64,000 nucleotides of DNA, from NCBI GenBank assembly GCA_023678885.1, contig CM043013.1, positions 10,758,791 through 10,822,790 on the forward strand, written 5' to 3'. The position numbers were made by a program, and so were the translations under genes. The stretch is from Pogostemon cablin. Lineage: Eukaryota; Streptophyta; Magnoliopsida; Lamiales; Lamiaceae. Positions 21,141 to 30,930 of this stretch are shown here, piece by piece (position 1 is the first letter of the stretch; every line of letters starts with the position of its first letter). The notes below the pieces were generated by a model that was not told the origin of the DNA, ran no database searches, and saw nothing but the letters and a program-made list of their open reading frames with translations.

Positions 21141-22482
21141 GATAGACTCCATCCTGACTGTTTCAAGGTACCTGATGGACAACCTTGAGTTACTCCAGAG
21201 AGAATTCGAGAACCTGGCACTCAATGCAACGCGTGCTGGAAAATTACAAGAAAGTGATCGGACCAAAGTGTCTAATTGCATACGAGTTTGTATTCGCAAC
21301 AATGCGAGTCTCTTCGAGTCCTTACGAGAGCCACTCCTCCGGGCTGTTGATGGCAATAGCAATTGACAAAAGAAGAGTAGTCGAGAACGGGGCTCTAAAC
21401 CCAGAGCAGGGGATTCAAATATCCCTGGCACGAGTTTCAATCCCTCCAAAGGGGAACCAATCCAAGAAAAAATTGAGGCTTCTGAGTCACATCTTGAGCC
21501 TTCGAGTCAACCCAGCACCTCTGGGGTCAAAGAGGGAGAGTTCAACCTTAGGCCTATGACAGGCTCTGCTAATGTTGGTATTAACTTAGCTGATTTCTCT
21601 TATTGGCAGGAATACCAGGCCAGCTGGGAGAAATTGAATACCAGACAAGGAATCCGACTGGAGAAATACCGGGTGGATATATCTGGGGAATACCCCCGAG
21701 TTTGGATGCGAGAAGGTTCAAATCCAATGGATGTAAAGCAGTGGTATGACTTTGGGGCACTAGCCTCGATCTATACTGCTGCACCAGGTTTAACAGAACT
21801 TGCAAAACTTCCAGATTGGTTGGGAGAAAAGATTTTCAAGGCATGGAAAAATAACTCGACTCTATCCAGAGGCGATGTATTAGAGTTGTACTTCACCATT
21901 GCGGCCCCAGAACCAATCGAAAAAGGCAACCACGAGGCCTTCTATTTCATTAAGCTAAGAAGACCCAATATTTCAGCATCAAATAAGATCAAAGAGTCTT
22001 CTGGAAAGAAACCAGTCTTGGTTTCTACATTTTTTGAAGAATAGATCTCTACGCGAAGAGCGAGGGATTTGTATGCCTGCATCAAAGCAATGGTGGAGGT
22101 GAAGTTCCCATTCAAGTTCAAGCATAAGTCTTTGAATGGGTCTTTTCTGTTGAATACTTTAACAGGAAAGAAAACAGTGTTCGCTGAGAAGGCCTTCTAG
22201 GAAAAACAAGACCTTCTTTGGAGAAACAAGATTTCGATGAGTAAACAAACTCATCACAGATATTGCAACATGGCCCATTTAGGGCAATGGACAAACAAGG
22301 TATGTTCGAGCTATTCCACCCAAACAGAGTCGGAGTTTGGAAAAGGAATAAGGCTTGGCATAGGGATGATCAGAACTGCTGATCCATCCCCAATAAAGGA
22401 GACACGTGGAAAGAAGAGGGTAAAATTTCTTCGGAATACCCAGGAGTCGGGAGAATCATCAGGCACCAAAGAGGACAAATGA
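21127..22482 (+). pseudogene. Pararetrovirus transactivator/viroplasmin-like ORF
   Basis: A single frame of about 452 codons, from ATG 21127 to TGA 22480, with in-frame stops at 21364, 22042 and 22198 but no frameshift. Position (directly after RNase H and before the 35S-like promoter), size and basic C-terminus fit the ORF VI translational transactivator of caulimo-, soymo-, cavemo- and solendoviruses, which forms inclusion bodies and allows reinitiation on polycistronic RNA. The middle part (FSYWQEYQASWEKL, 'LTELAKLPDWLGEKIFKAW', 'RGDVLELYFTIAAPEP') would be the conserved mini-TAV-like core. I could not verify this by alignment. Badnaviruses lack this gene. Confidence 0.6.
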
Positions 22483-22618
22483 CTCTTCAAAAAAGCATGA
22501 GACAAATGACCTTTCTGAAAGGGTAAGAGACATATGACCAACAGGGGTGGCCCCCAAGAAGGCATCCGATGTAGAAAAGAGGACCATCCAGCTGCTAAAA
22601 ATGGCATCCAAAGCAAGA

Positions 22619-22723
22619 TGACGTAAGTGCTGACGCTAACATGATGACGTATGCAGTGATGTCACAAAGGATTAAGAGGCTTTGAAATCCAGATTTTAAG
22701 TCCGAATGCCTTTATAAATAGAG
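22619..22723 (+). promoter_or_regulatory. 35S-like promoter: as-1-type TGACG cluster and TATA box
   Basis: TGACG motifs occur at 22619-22623, 22631-22635 and 22645-22649, with TGATGTCA at 22658-22665. This is the spacing style of the as-1 element, bound by TGA/bZIP factors, in the CaMV 35S promoter. TATAAATAGAG follows at 22713-22723, so transcription would start near 22745-22750. Sequence and placement after the last ORF identify the pregenomic RNA promoter. Confidence 0.8.
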
Positions 22724-22744
22724 AGTATGAGGAAGCAGAAGGCA

Positions 22745-22786
22745 TCAACCATTCCCCTCTGTTTTCTCTTTCTAAATAAACATTGC

Positions 22787-22835
<49 letters not shown>

Positions 22836-23190
22836 TCCTGTATGAGTATTTCCATTTCAGCTATCATAGGTAGCTAGAGAAGTCTTCTCCTCTTGTTTAG
22901 GTAGTATGAGAGTATAATAATATTTTTCATTCCATAAATAAATAATCTTGTGCTACTGCCCGAATTATGTAGCCTTCCATTATATTCTGCAACCTTAATC
23001 TTCAGATTTTCTGACGAGAAACAGTAGCAGCATCCTGTACACCCGGTATAGGAAACGAACTAGGGTTGTGATGATGTCCGCTAAAGAAACGGGATTGAAC
23101 CATCACACTGCATGGTGCGTGGTTGGTTGTGAGGAGCAGCTGTAAAGCCTCCCGAATACTCGGTGGATTGAAGGTCGAAAAAGGTACTGT
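22745..23190 (+). other. Pregenomic RNA leader with poly(A) signal
   Basis: This is the sequence downstream of the inferred start. A (TTTC)n run lies at 22789-22838. An AATAAA at 22937-22942 lies about 190 bp after the start, close to the 180-nt spacing known in CaMV, and would give terminally redundant transcripts. Another AATAAA at 22775-22780 is very near the start. The rest lacks long frames, as expected for a structured leader. It should join the primer-binding site in the circular genome. Confidence 0.6.
22789..22838 (+). repeat. (TTTC)n microsatellite in the viral leader
   Basis: About 12 near-perfect CTTT repeats lie between the inferred transcription start and the poly(A) signal. 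Expansion after integration is likely, though some caulimovirid leaders have pyrimidine tracts here. Confidence 0.9.
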
Positions 23191-23507
23191 TACTATTTCA
23201 AGTTGGATAATTATGAGATTAATGTTATTTAATTAACGTACGGAAGCATGATGGGCTTTATATGGTCGTAATGAATTATGTCTATTTTGAGAAAAATGAA
23301 AATATTAAAATTGGGTTAAAATGAGTTTAACCCGACAAGGATGCCATGCTGGCAGCCATGTAGGCCACCTTTATGGTAGCCGACAAGGTTACAGACACAG
23401 GGGTATTAATGTCCAAAAAAGTTACTATTCATAGGAGAGAGAAAAATTGGTGGTATTGATCTAAACCTTTCAAAATTGGATATTTTTAAAAGTCTCCCTA
23501 TTTTTTA
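23191..23507. other. Flank right of the pararetrovirus
   Basis: Non-coding, AT-rich. It contains 'gccatgtaggccacc', weakly like 'ccatgtaggtgac' on the left flank (near 15516). Nothing else is recognised. Confidence 0.4.
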
Positions 23508-24432
23508 ACTTCTTTCTCATTTAAATAATTATTATTCTAACTCCCATTTCAATAATTCATCACTTTCTCTCAATTCTTCTTGTTCATTTTCATCATCTCT
23601 TTAGTTGTTTTATAAATGTTATTTTCATTCTTAACTACACTATCAAAATTTTGTTCATTATTTTGGTTATAGTTTACTTCTTTCTCATTTAAATAATGTT
23701 GGTTTATAGGTATACCAATCAATCACTATTACAATGAATATTGAAATAATGCAAAGAATTACTAACCTTTCTTATAAATCTGGATCTCGGATCTAGGATC
23801 TTGAACGTCTCGGGATGATGGGCGAAGTCGAGTCGAGTAGAACTCTTCCCGCAAGAAGAAACACGCCCCGGCAGTGCTCCGGTCTTGGCGGATCTTCCCC
23901 AAAGGTGAAACGACTTCTCGTTTCCGGCGAAGCAGCACTGCTATCGCAGGAACTCCGGCGAACTAAGAAAGAATGGAGGACTAGATCGTCTAGACTATGC
24001 ACTATGCAATTGTATGCAGGTGCTTTGTGTTTTTGGATGTCAAAAGTATTTTTCATGTGTTTTGAATGAATGCACAATGATCATATTTATGGGTTTCAGA
24101 GACCACTCTCATATGGTAGGATTGTTATATTAAGTAGTGATCGTGATCACCACCATATTTGATCAATTACCATATTTGATCAAATTTACCATATATGATC
24201 AATTATTATTTTAAGTAGTGATCGTGATCACTGCCATATTTGATCAAATTTACCATATTTGATCAATTTCATGTGAGACTAATTTCACTCACTTTAATTA
24301 TTATTTAATTGGTGATTAATTTATTAAATTAATCCTTACTAACCAATTAAATTCCCCAACAAATAATTATTATTCTCAACTCCCATCTCACTAATTCGTC
24401 ACTTTTCTCTCGATTCTTCTTGTTCATTTTCA
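23508..24432. repeat. 168-bp tandem duplication, second unit split by a solo LTR
   Basis: Unit 1 is 23508-23675 (acttctttctcatttaaataa..ctaactcccatt..). Unit 2 starts at 23676, is interrupted at 23696 by the solo LTR, and resumes at about 24367 with the same 'ttattattct.aactccca' and 'cgattcttcttgttcatttt' sequence. Unit 1 also contains the repeat seen at 15238-15326. Confidence 0.8.
23697..24361. mobile_element. Solo LTR, 665 bp, TGTTGG..CCAACA
   Basis: The ends TGTTGG and CCAACA are inverted, and the 5-bp duplication AATAA lies at 23692-23696 and 24362-24366. The unsplit tandem unit at 23508 shows the empty site. It has a GC-richer block (23790-23970) and a run of CATATTTGATCAA repeats with an AGTGATC/GATCACT hairpin (24080-24270). 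Overlapping ORFs on both strands (23793-24077) are not credible genes. Family and orientation are unknown. Confidence 0.88.
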
Positions 24433-24661
24433 TTTAATCCTACTTATTATTCACTCCTATATATTGTAGAATATATTTTTATAAATTTATCAAGAGCATC
24501 TTTGAGAATAAGTATCTTTTTCAATTTTTTTTCTTTTTTATCCGTTTTTGTCCATTTTAGTTAAAATGTACAATAATCATCAGCAGTGTTGTCTCTGAAT
24601 TCGATCGTTGCACTGGGATCAATAGTTTCTTTCACTGATATTTGAAGTTAATCATCTGCAC
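24433..24661. other. Short non-coding interval
   Basis: AT-rich sequence with no feature seen. Confidence 0.4.
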
Positions 24662-25673
24662 TGAAAGGCATCAGGAAGATTATTAATTTAATTCTTTTCC
24701 TTAATTATGATTTATTTCTTATTCTGCTTCTAATAATAAGGCCAATGGGCTATTTTCAATGGGCTTTTTATCTAGACCTAGACCTATAAATATTGTGAGG
24801 GTAGTAATTAGGTTTTTGTGAAGTATTATACCGTGATTTAGCATCTCACGAATTATTTATCATTGTGTTTTCTTGTGTTCTTCTTGACTTCTAACAATTT
24901 GGTCGGACCTGCGGAATCATGGATACATTGGAAACTGTTATGGGTATGTTGGAGAAGGGGGTAGCAGAATTGAAGTTAGACCAAAAACCTTGTACCACGC
25001 TAAGCATTGATACCTTGAAAACTGTTATAGGTACATTGGAAACTGTTATGGGTAGGTTTGATTGTGCCATAGATACCTTGGTAACTGTTATAGGTACGTT
25101 GGAGAAGGGGGTAGCAGAAAAGTTAGACCAAAAACCTTGTACCACCAAATATGACACCCTTTTTCACTACATAGAAGGTGTGCAAGCTGCCATGCAATCT
25201 ATTCAATCAACTCTCACAAACACCATAGAAGTTCAATCAACTCTCACAAACAGCATAGAAGGTTCGCAAATTGCTATGAGAATGCAATCTGTTGAATCAA
25301 CCCTCACAAAGAGAATGCAATCGGTTGAATCAATCCTTACAAAAATACATGCCGTATTATTCTGGTTGACGAAAGACGAGCGGATTGCAACTGCTGGGAC
25401 GTCGTCAGCTTCCGAAATTTCACCTTGAGGACAAAAGTTGTTACATAACACAAAAGTTGAGCAGTGAAGTTCCAGGGGCTGCTTGAAGGTATCATGAGGA
25501 TTATTAATTTAATTATTCCAGTGACCTATTTTAACTGGCTTTTTATTTAGACCTAGACCTAGTATTTAGGTTTTCTTTAAGTATTTTTAATGACTGTCGT
25601 GATTTGGCATCGGTTGAATTATTTTTGTTGCGTTTTCATGTGTTTTTCGTGAGCTATTCCCTTGCTTCTAACA
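24662..25673 (+). mobile_element. TRIM-like small LTR element, copy 2
   Basis: About 1.0 kb. The LTRs are at 24662-24896 (235 bp) and 25484-25673 (190 bp). They share TGAAGG.ATCA.GA, GATTATTAATTTAATT, TTTAGACCTAGACCTA (one base differs in the left copy) and the end CTTCTAACA. A deletion of about 40 bp explains the shorter right LTR. Between them lies one ORF (24919-25428). No matching target duplication was found (TGCAC versus CTAAT), so one end may be rearranged or mis-set. The same family is at 11929-12430. Confidence 0.7.
24919..25428 (+). CDS. 169-residue repeat-containing protein of the TRIM-like element
   Basis: Open from ATG 24919 to TGA. It is mostly helical, with repeated units: 'TVIGTLE' and 'GVAE.KLDQKPCTT' occur twice, and 'STLTN.IE' and 'MQSVES.LTK' occur in pairs, reflecting nucleotide duplications. 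The spacing suggests a coiled coil. It could be a reduced gag N-terminal segment, since it begins shortly after the left LTR where gag would start. No zinc knuckle, protease or RT is present. The truncated copy at 11949 shows the same protein partly preserved. Function is unknown. Confidence 0.4.
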   Translation: MDTLETVMGMLEKGVAELKLDQKPCTTLSIDTLKTVIGTLETVMGRFDCAIDTLVTVIGTLEKGVAEKLDQKPCTTKYDTLFHYIEGVQAAMQSIQSTLTNTIEVQSTLTNSIEGSQIAMRMQSVESTLTKRMQSVESILTKIHAVLFWLTKDERIATAGTSSASEISP

Positions 25674-28019
25674 CTAATTATTATGAGGGAAGTAATTAGA
25701 TTTCCCACGGATATGTATCGGTATGAATTTTTAAGGGTTTATTAATTATAGTATTTATAACCTAATTGTTAATAAATACATTAATTTAATATAATTGCTG
25801 CGGGATACATAACGATTTTTTTCTCCCAATATTATCCTTGTTCAAAACGTTTAATATTCAACGTTTATACAGATCAATAATTTCATTAAACACCGATATA
25901 CACTATTATTATACTTATCACTCTTATTATACTTATCACTCGAGATTTTAGGAGAGGGAATTTAGGAAAAAATCGTTTTCCTAATTTTCTGCATTCACTT
26001 TCTTTTATTCATCTCTCTAAATGCACGCTGATGTATAAATTTTGAAAGAAATAATTTAAGAAAAAATCGTTTTACAAATTCTCTATGCAGTCACTTTCTA
26101 TTATTTCTCTCTCTAAATGTAGGCCAATGTACATAATTTAGGAAAAAATCGTTTTACTAAATGCACGCCAATGTACAGATTCGTCATCGTTCTTCTAATT
26201 GTAACTTTATTCTTTATTTTGTGACAAGTTTCCGATTAATTAATCAAAATTCAGATTGATTTAGTACATTGTGCATACGTGTGTATAAATTAAGGTTGTA
26301 TTCAATTACTCTATCTTCGATAATTTTTTATCTCACCTTTACACTGATGTATATTCATATAAATAGTTTATTCATTTTTTTCTCCCCAAAAATTATTTAT
26401 CTCAAATGAGTGCATAGTGATGTATATACATATAAATACTTCAACGTATTTTTTTTTAATTTGCTTTATATGATGCACACTGATGTTCAGTAAGTATGAG
26501 TAATATGAGAAAAATAAAATAAAATTTTGTATCTGTGCATAATTTTCTATAGCGAATGTATGAATTAGTAATATTTAAATATGTTTTGTACCTAATATTT
26601 ATTGACCCAATTTTTAAATAACATATCGAAACGGTCTACGGTATGACTAACGGTACAATATGCCAACCCTAATTGTCATATTAAGATTTCTATTTCAACG
26701 AGATATAATATTTTAAGGTAATGATTAGGGTGGGCAAGTTCCACCAATTTTGAAATTTACAACATCTTCCCTTCACCTTTAGTGTATGTTTTGTTGTTTC
26801 ATCTAGTTTCATTTTTTATTTAATTTACCTATTTTTTTCGTTTTATTCTTTTTCTTGTTTATTTTTTCTATTTTTTTAATTTAATTTTAGGGATATAATT
26901 ATAATTTTCGCCCTTGTGGTTTAGGGTATATTTAAATTTTAGAGTTTAGGGTTTAATATAATTATAATTTTACCCCTAGGGTATAATTTAGGGTATAATA
27001 GTCATTTAAGTATAATAAATTTAAAAATAAAATAAAAAATACCATTAATGATGGAGAATGAATTAATTAAGAAGGGTGTGAACCACGAGTTCTACGAATT
27101 CATTTGGTGCTCCTGGTTCCACCCAAGTCATACTCATATTCATTTGGTGCTCCTGGTTCCACCCAAACGCCTAGTTTTACACATAAATTCAATAATTTAG
27201 CCATAACTTTTTTGTCTTAAATGATGAACATTCGAAAAAAAGACGAATGATGAATACAAACCACAACCAAAAAAGCACAAATTGTAATAAATTTATTGGT
27301 AAAATGAGATATATGATTTGAGATACTTAACCACTCTTTCACTTCGCTAGAATAGGAATAACCATTTCTGCTGCACTGGAGAACAATCAGAAAGGCAAAG
27401 ACTTAAAGGTTAAACAGACGGGTAGGTCCCAACCCTATCGATCCACTGAATATCAAATCTATATGGTGGGCATCACATCACGGTCATCACCTTACGGTAC
27501 TTTACTATATACTCTCTTCATCACGCATTAACGTTGATGTTTTCTTTTTGTACGGAGATTAAGAGATTAATATTTTAATATGTAGTGAAATGAGAGAAAT
27601 AATATTCAATGTAAAGTGGGTAATTATATTAGTGTTGCGTGTGGGCCTTACATTGAATAATTAATTGTTTTGTGTGGGGTCAACATGACAAAAAAAATAT
27701 AAACCCTAATTTGAATAACCTAAAATGAAAAATATAAACCTAAACGCGGAGAGTATATATGTAAGGTTATCCAATCGGTATCGATTCCCATGAACAGCTA
27801 GCTGTATTGTTTTTTTTTTTAATAATAATTTTATATTAATTTTTTTATAATCAATCTACAATTATTAAAAATCATTATAATAATTATTTTTTCTTAAGTT
27901 TAAATTTAATATTTCTTATAAGCAATATTTATATAAGTTTTCATACATTTGTCTCTTCTTTTTTATATATTTATATTTAATAATTTTTTAATAATAGATT
28001 TTTATTTTTGTAATTAATA
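25674..28019. other. AT-rich non-coding interval with small tandem repeats
   Basis: Three imperfect copies of about 80-100 bp at 25960-26185 share 'ttaggaaaaaatcgtttt' and 'ctctctaaatg..cgc.gatgta'. A 28-bp direct repeat with 40-bp spacing (27098-27125 and 27138-27165, 'catttggtgctcctggttcc') follows. The rest is AT-rich without a credible gene. Confidence 0.55.
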
Positions 28020-28301
28020 CTCCCTCCGTCCGAAACTCGTTGTCTTAGTTAATGTACATACAGAGTTTAAGAAATGTTATTTTTTGACTAACTTTATTGA
28101 TTTTTTATGGGTATTGTGGTATTTTTAGGTTATAAATAAATTATAAAGTATGTTATATGTGTTAGGTGGGAGTGATATTTTTGAAATTATGATAAACTTT
28201 TGAGGTTATTGGTTGATGTAGAGTTTCTTTTTTTGGAATAAGACAATCAGTTTGGGACAGATGAAAACTGAAAGTAAGACAACGAGTTTGAGACGAGGGA
28301 G
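28020..28301. mobile_element. Stowaway MITE (Tc1/mariner type)
   Basis: 282 bp with TA on both sides (28018-28019 and 28302-28303). The terminal inverted repeats begin CTCCCTCCGTC and CTCCCTCGTC and extend through a shared AAACTCGTTGTCTTA. Confidence 0.92.
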
Positions 28302-28930
28302 TATGTTAGATAAAAATGATAATATTTTAACAAAAAGTGACAAGTATTTAAGAAAAAGTTGTATGATAAAAAAATGATAATATTTTTAATAAAAAGTGAC
28401 ATGTGATCAAGGAAAAGTGATAATTTATTTCATAAAAAAGTTTCATAATACGGATAAAAGTGATATTGGATTAATAAAAAGATAATCAAATTTAATTGAA
28501 CTACTAAATGGACAATTAATAGAATGTTTAAAAAATAATAACATTTATATCAAAAATGATAAACAAAAAGATAAGTGATAACCATTCAATTGAACTATTT
28601 CATAATAATTTATAATATGAATAAAAAGTAATAGTATTTTTTTTTTTGTAAAATGTGATACCCAATAAAAAAAAGTGATAATCAATTCTACTAAATTATT
28701 TCGTGAATAATTTGTATAAAAGATAAGAAATGATAAAACTCATATTTAATAATAAGCAATATATACATATCAAGGAACAATGATAATAATTAGTTAAAGT
28801 ACCTTATACACGTACAATTATAGGATATATATATATATATAAAGTGATAATAATTTTAATAAAAAGTGATACATGATTATAAAAAAAGTGAGAATTATCA
28901 ATTAAATTATTTGTGCATTAATAATTTTAG
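28302..28930. repeat. Diffuse AAAAGTGATAAT repeat region
   Basis: About a dozen copies of AAAAGTGATA or close variants occur at irregular spacing in very AT-rich DNA, with an (AT)n run near 28831. There is no coding potential. It may be an old satellite-like tract. Confidence 0.6.
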
Positions 28931-29784
28931 GACAAATAAATGTAATATCTTATTTAAAAATAATAATTAAATATACTATTTTATTAGAATAATATAATGA
29001 AGGGCGCGATTATTTACAACCCCTATTTTGCTAAATGTACCCAATAAATATATTTTTGAATAAAGTGAAGTTTCATTTTTAGTGTGTGAAGAGTCATATA
29101 AAATAAACAAATAAAAAAAAGTGTAAAAGGCTTTGCCCGACAGAGGGAACACGTAGATGAATATGTAGGGCTCTATTTTTTTTTTCAAAAAGAGGAAATA
29201 AATATCTGTATATTGATTCCTGGATTGCTTCTAATTGTGTTTGGTTTGCACTTTTCCTTTTCCTGCTCAGTATGACAACTAATGTTATATGAAAAATAAA
29301 TGTCATCGATATTAAATATTGTTTAGAGAGAAGTAACATAATTTGATCTATTCAAAGATTACTTTTTCATTATTTTAAGAATAATTTTAGTAAAATTAGA
29401 GTATAAGACGATCTCGATCACACAATGCACATAAGTGTTTGTCATGATCATGATAGTACTAAATTTCAATACACCCATTGAGAACATTATACCATAAATA
29501 CCCTTATGTTAATATCCTTATTTAATTCTTTATTATTAATTCACTATAAACCTGCAATGTATATAAGAATGTGATTTCTGCTTTTAAATCGTAAAAACTC
29601 AACATGTTCGGACGCAGCAACCGAACAGGTTAAGTTGTTCGATTGCTGACATCGAATGAAATTAAACTATCTACAATTTCAATTGTTTCTCTTACCTTAA
29701 AGCATTTCTCTCTGTATCGAGTTCAACATCCCATTTTCAGATACCAGTTTATGTTATAAGAGTGTATTGATCTTGTTAGGTATC
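28931..29784. other. Non-coding interval before the F-box fragment
   Basis: AT-rich. The 70- and 81-residue minus frames (28976-29339) have no recognisable motif and low-complexity composition. Nothing else is seen. Confidence 0.4.
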
Positions 29785-30185
29785 GATCCTCATCATCTCG
29801 TCCGTGTTTGTCGTCACCGGAGAAGGTGGTCGAGGGATGAACTCCATAGTGCTCAGATTCCCGTTGAACTCACACAAGAATTCAAATCCACGCTTGCAGG
29901 ATCTCTTCGAATTAGCCTCAACGGCCACGAGCTTCCACACCCTAATGCCACCTGCCACCTTAACCAAAAAGGGTTATGGGTTCGGGTACGATGACGCTGG
30001 AGACGACTACAAAGTAGTGAGGGTGGATGAATTATGCTCTCCGGGAAAAGTTGTGAATCAAACTTTTATTTACAGTCTGAGATCGAATTCGTGGAGTGCA
30101 ACTGAGGGTTATCCTCATTTTATTCCAATCTTTCATTTACCTCTTTCTTTGAATGTCACATTTGTATTGGAAATCACGGGGCGAG
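29785..30185 (+). pseudogene. F-box protein fragment, F-box-associated domain
   Basis: The frame 29804-30205 contains the first repeat of the plant FBA domain: 'LMPPATLTKKGYGFGYDDAGDDYKVVRV', then 'VNQTFIYSLRSNSWSATEGYP'. F-box proteins of this type are substrate receptors of SCF ubiquitin ligases. The N-terminal F-box is not in frame upstream, and the C-terminal part is cut off near 30185, where a copia LTR-like sequence begins. Only about 120 codons remain. This is the only piece here that looks like host gene sequence in place rather than captured, and it was broken by the retrotransposon. Confidence 0.75.
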
Positions 30186-30190
30186 ATAAT

Positions 30191-30390
30191 TGTATAAAAA
30201 GATAGAGTGAAAAGATAATTGTATTGATAATATTGGAGAAGATATATACAAATTACAACAACCAAAGAATGTAGACAACAACCAATATGGGACTAACTAA
30301 ATACAATATTCCTAATATACAAATTACAATAATCAAAGAATGTAGACAACAACCGATGTGGGACTAACCAAATAGAATATTCTCTAATAC
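30191..30390 (-). repeat. Copia 3' LTR-like sequence, internally duplicated
   Basis: On the minus strand it starts TATTAGAGAATATTC directly after the G-rich CTTGAGGGGGCG tract, as in many plant copia 3' LTRs. It contains two tandem copies of 'ttagtcccacat.ggttgttgtctacattctttg' (the second near 30240-30300). It does not resemble the LTR at 34902-35328. The lower edge is set where the F-box frame ends. Confidence 0.55.
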
Positions 30391-30930
30391 GCCCCCTCAA
30401 GATGGAAGACGGATTACTACGCCAATCTTGGATATAAGTAAGGCAAGCCACGGACCAGACAATGGTTTGGTAAGGGCGTCAGCTAGTTGATCGGAGGAAG
30501 AAACATGAGTTACCCGAAGTTGTGATTGTTGGACAAGTTCTCGAACGAAGTGATAATCAATAGCGATATGCTTCATTCGAGAGTGGAAAACAGGATTTGA
30601 ACAGAGGTAGGTAGCACCAACATTATCACAATAAATTGCAGGAGTTTGTGTACCCATCGATACACATAGTTATGATAGAAGGGAACGAGTCCATTGCACT
30701 TCGGCAATGGCAGAGGCGATAGAGCGATACTCAGCCTCAGTCGAGGAACGAGCTACAGTCCTCTATTTGCGGGACCTCCAAGAAATGGGATTAGCCCCTA
30801 GGAAGACAATATAAGCTTCAGTGGAGAACCGATCATCAATATCACCAGCCCAGTCAGCATCTGTGAAACAGTGTAAGCTTAGAGGAGAGTCCCGTCGTAG
30901 ATGAAGCGAGACATGACGTGTGCCATTCTG
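30391..30930 (-). pseudogene. Copia RNase H, from a second copia lineage
   Basis: Read on the minus strand: 'SPLSLHCFTDADWAGDIDDR', 'AYIVFLGANPISWRS', 'RTVARSSTEAEYRSIA', CDNVGATYLCSNPVFHSRMKH and the terminal ADALTKPL. There is a stop at about 30762. The segment follows RT directly, but the region normally between the RT 'LLGMNIERD' block and RNase H is largely missing. The text style fits a different copia lineage from the gag-integrase-RT upstream. Confidence 0.8.

Larger units (their letters stand above)
15611..23190 (+). mobile_element. Endogenous pararetrovirus (Caulimoviridae), genome-length copy
   Basis: About 7.6 kb, the size of one caulimovirid genome. It carries in order a tRNA-Met primer-binding site, two small ORFs, a coat-type zinc knuckle protein, a 30K-family movement protein, aspartic protease, RT, RNase H, a transactivator-like ORF, a 35S-like promoter, a poly(A) signal and a leader. 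Every long gene has stops or shifts, so the copy cannot make virus. LTRs are absent. The left edge falls at the primer-binding site, the place of the viral DNA discontinuity. The right edge (about 23190) is estimated from the end of leader-like sequence and is uncertain. Confidence 0.85.

Noticed and set aside
23793..24077. Overlapping 84- and 94-codon frames on opposite strands
   Set aside because: They sit within the GC-richer part of a solo LTR; no motif.
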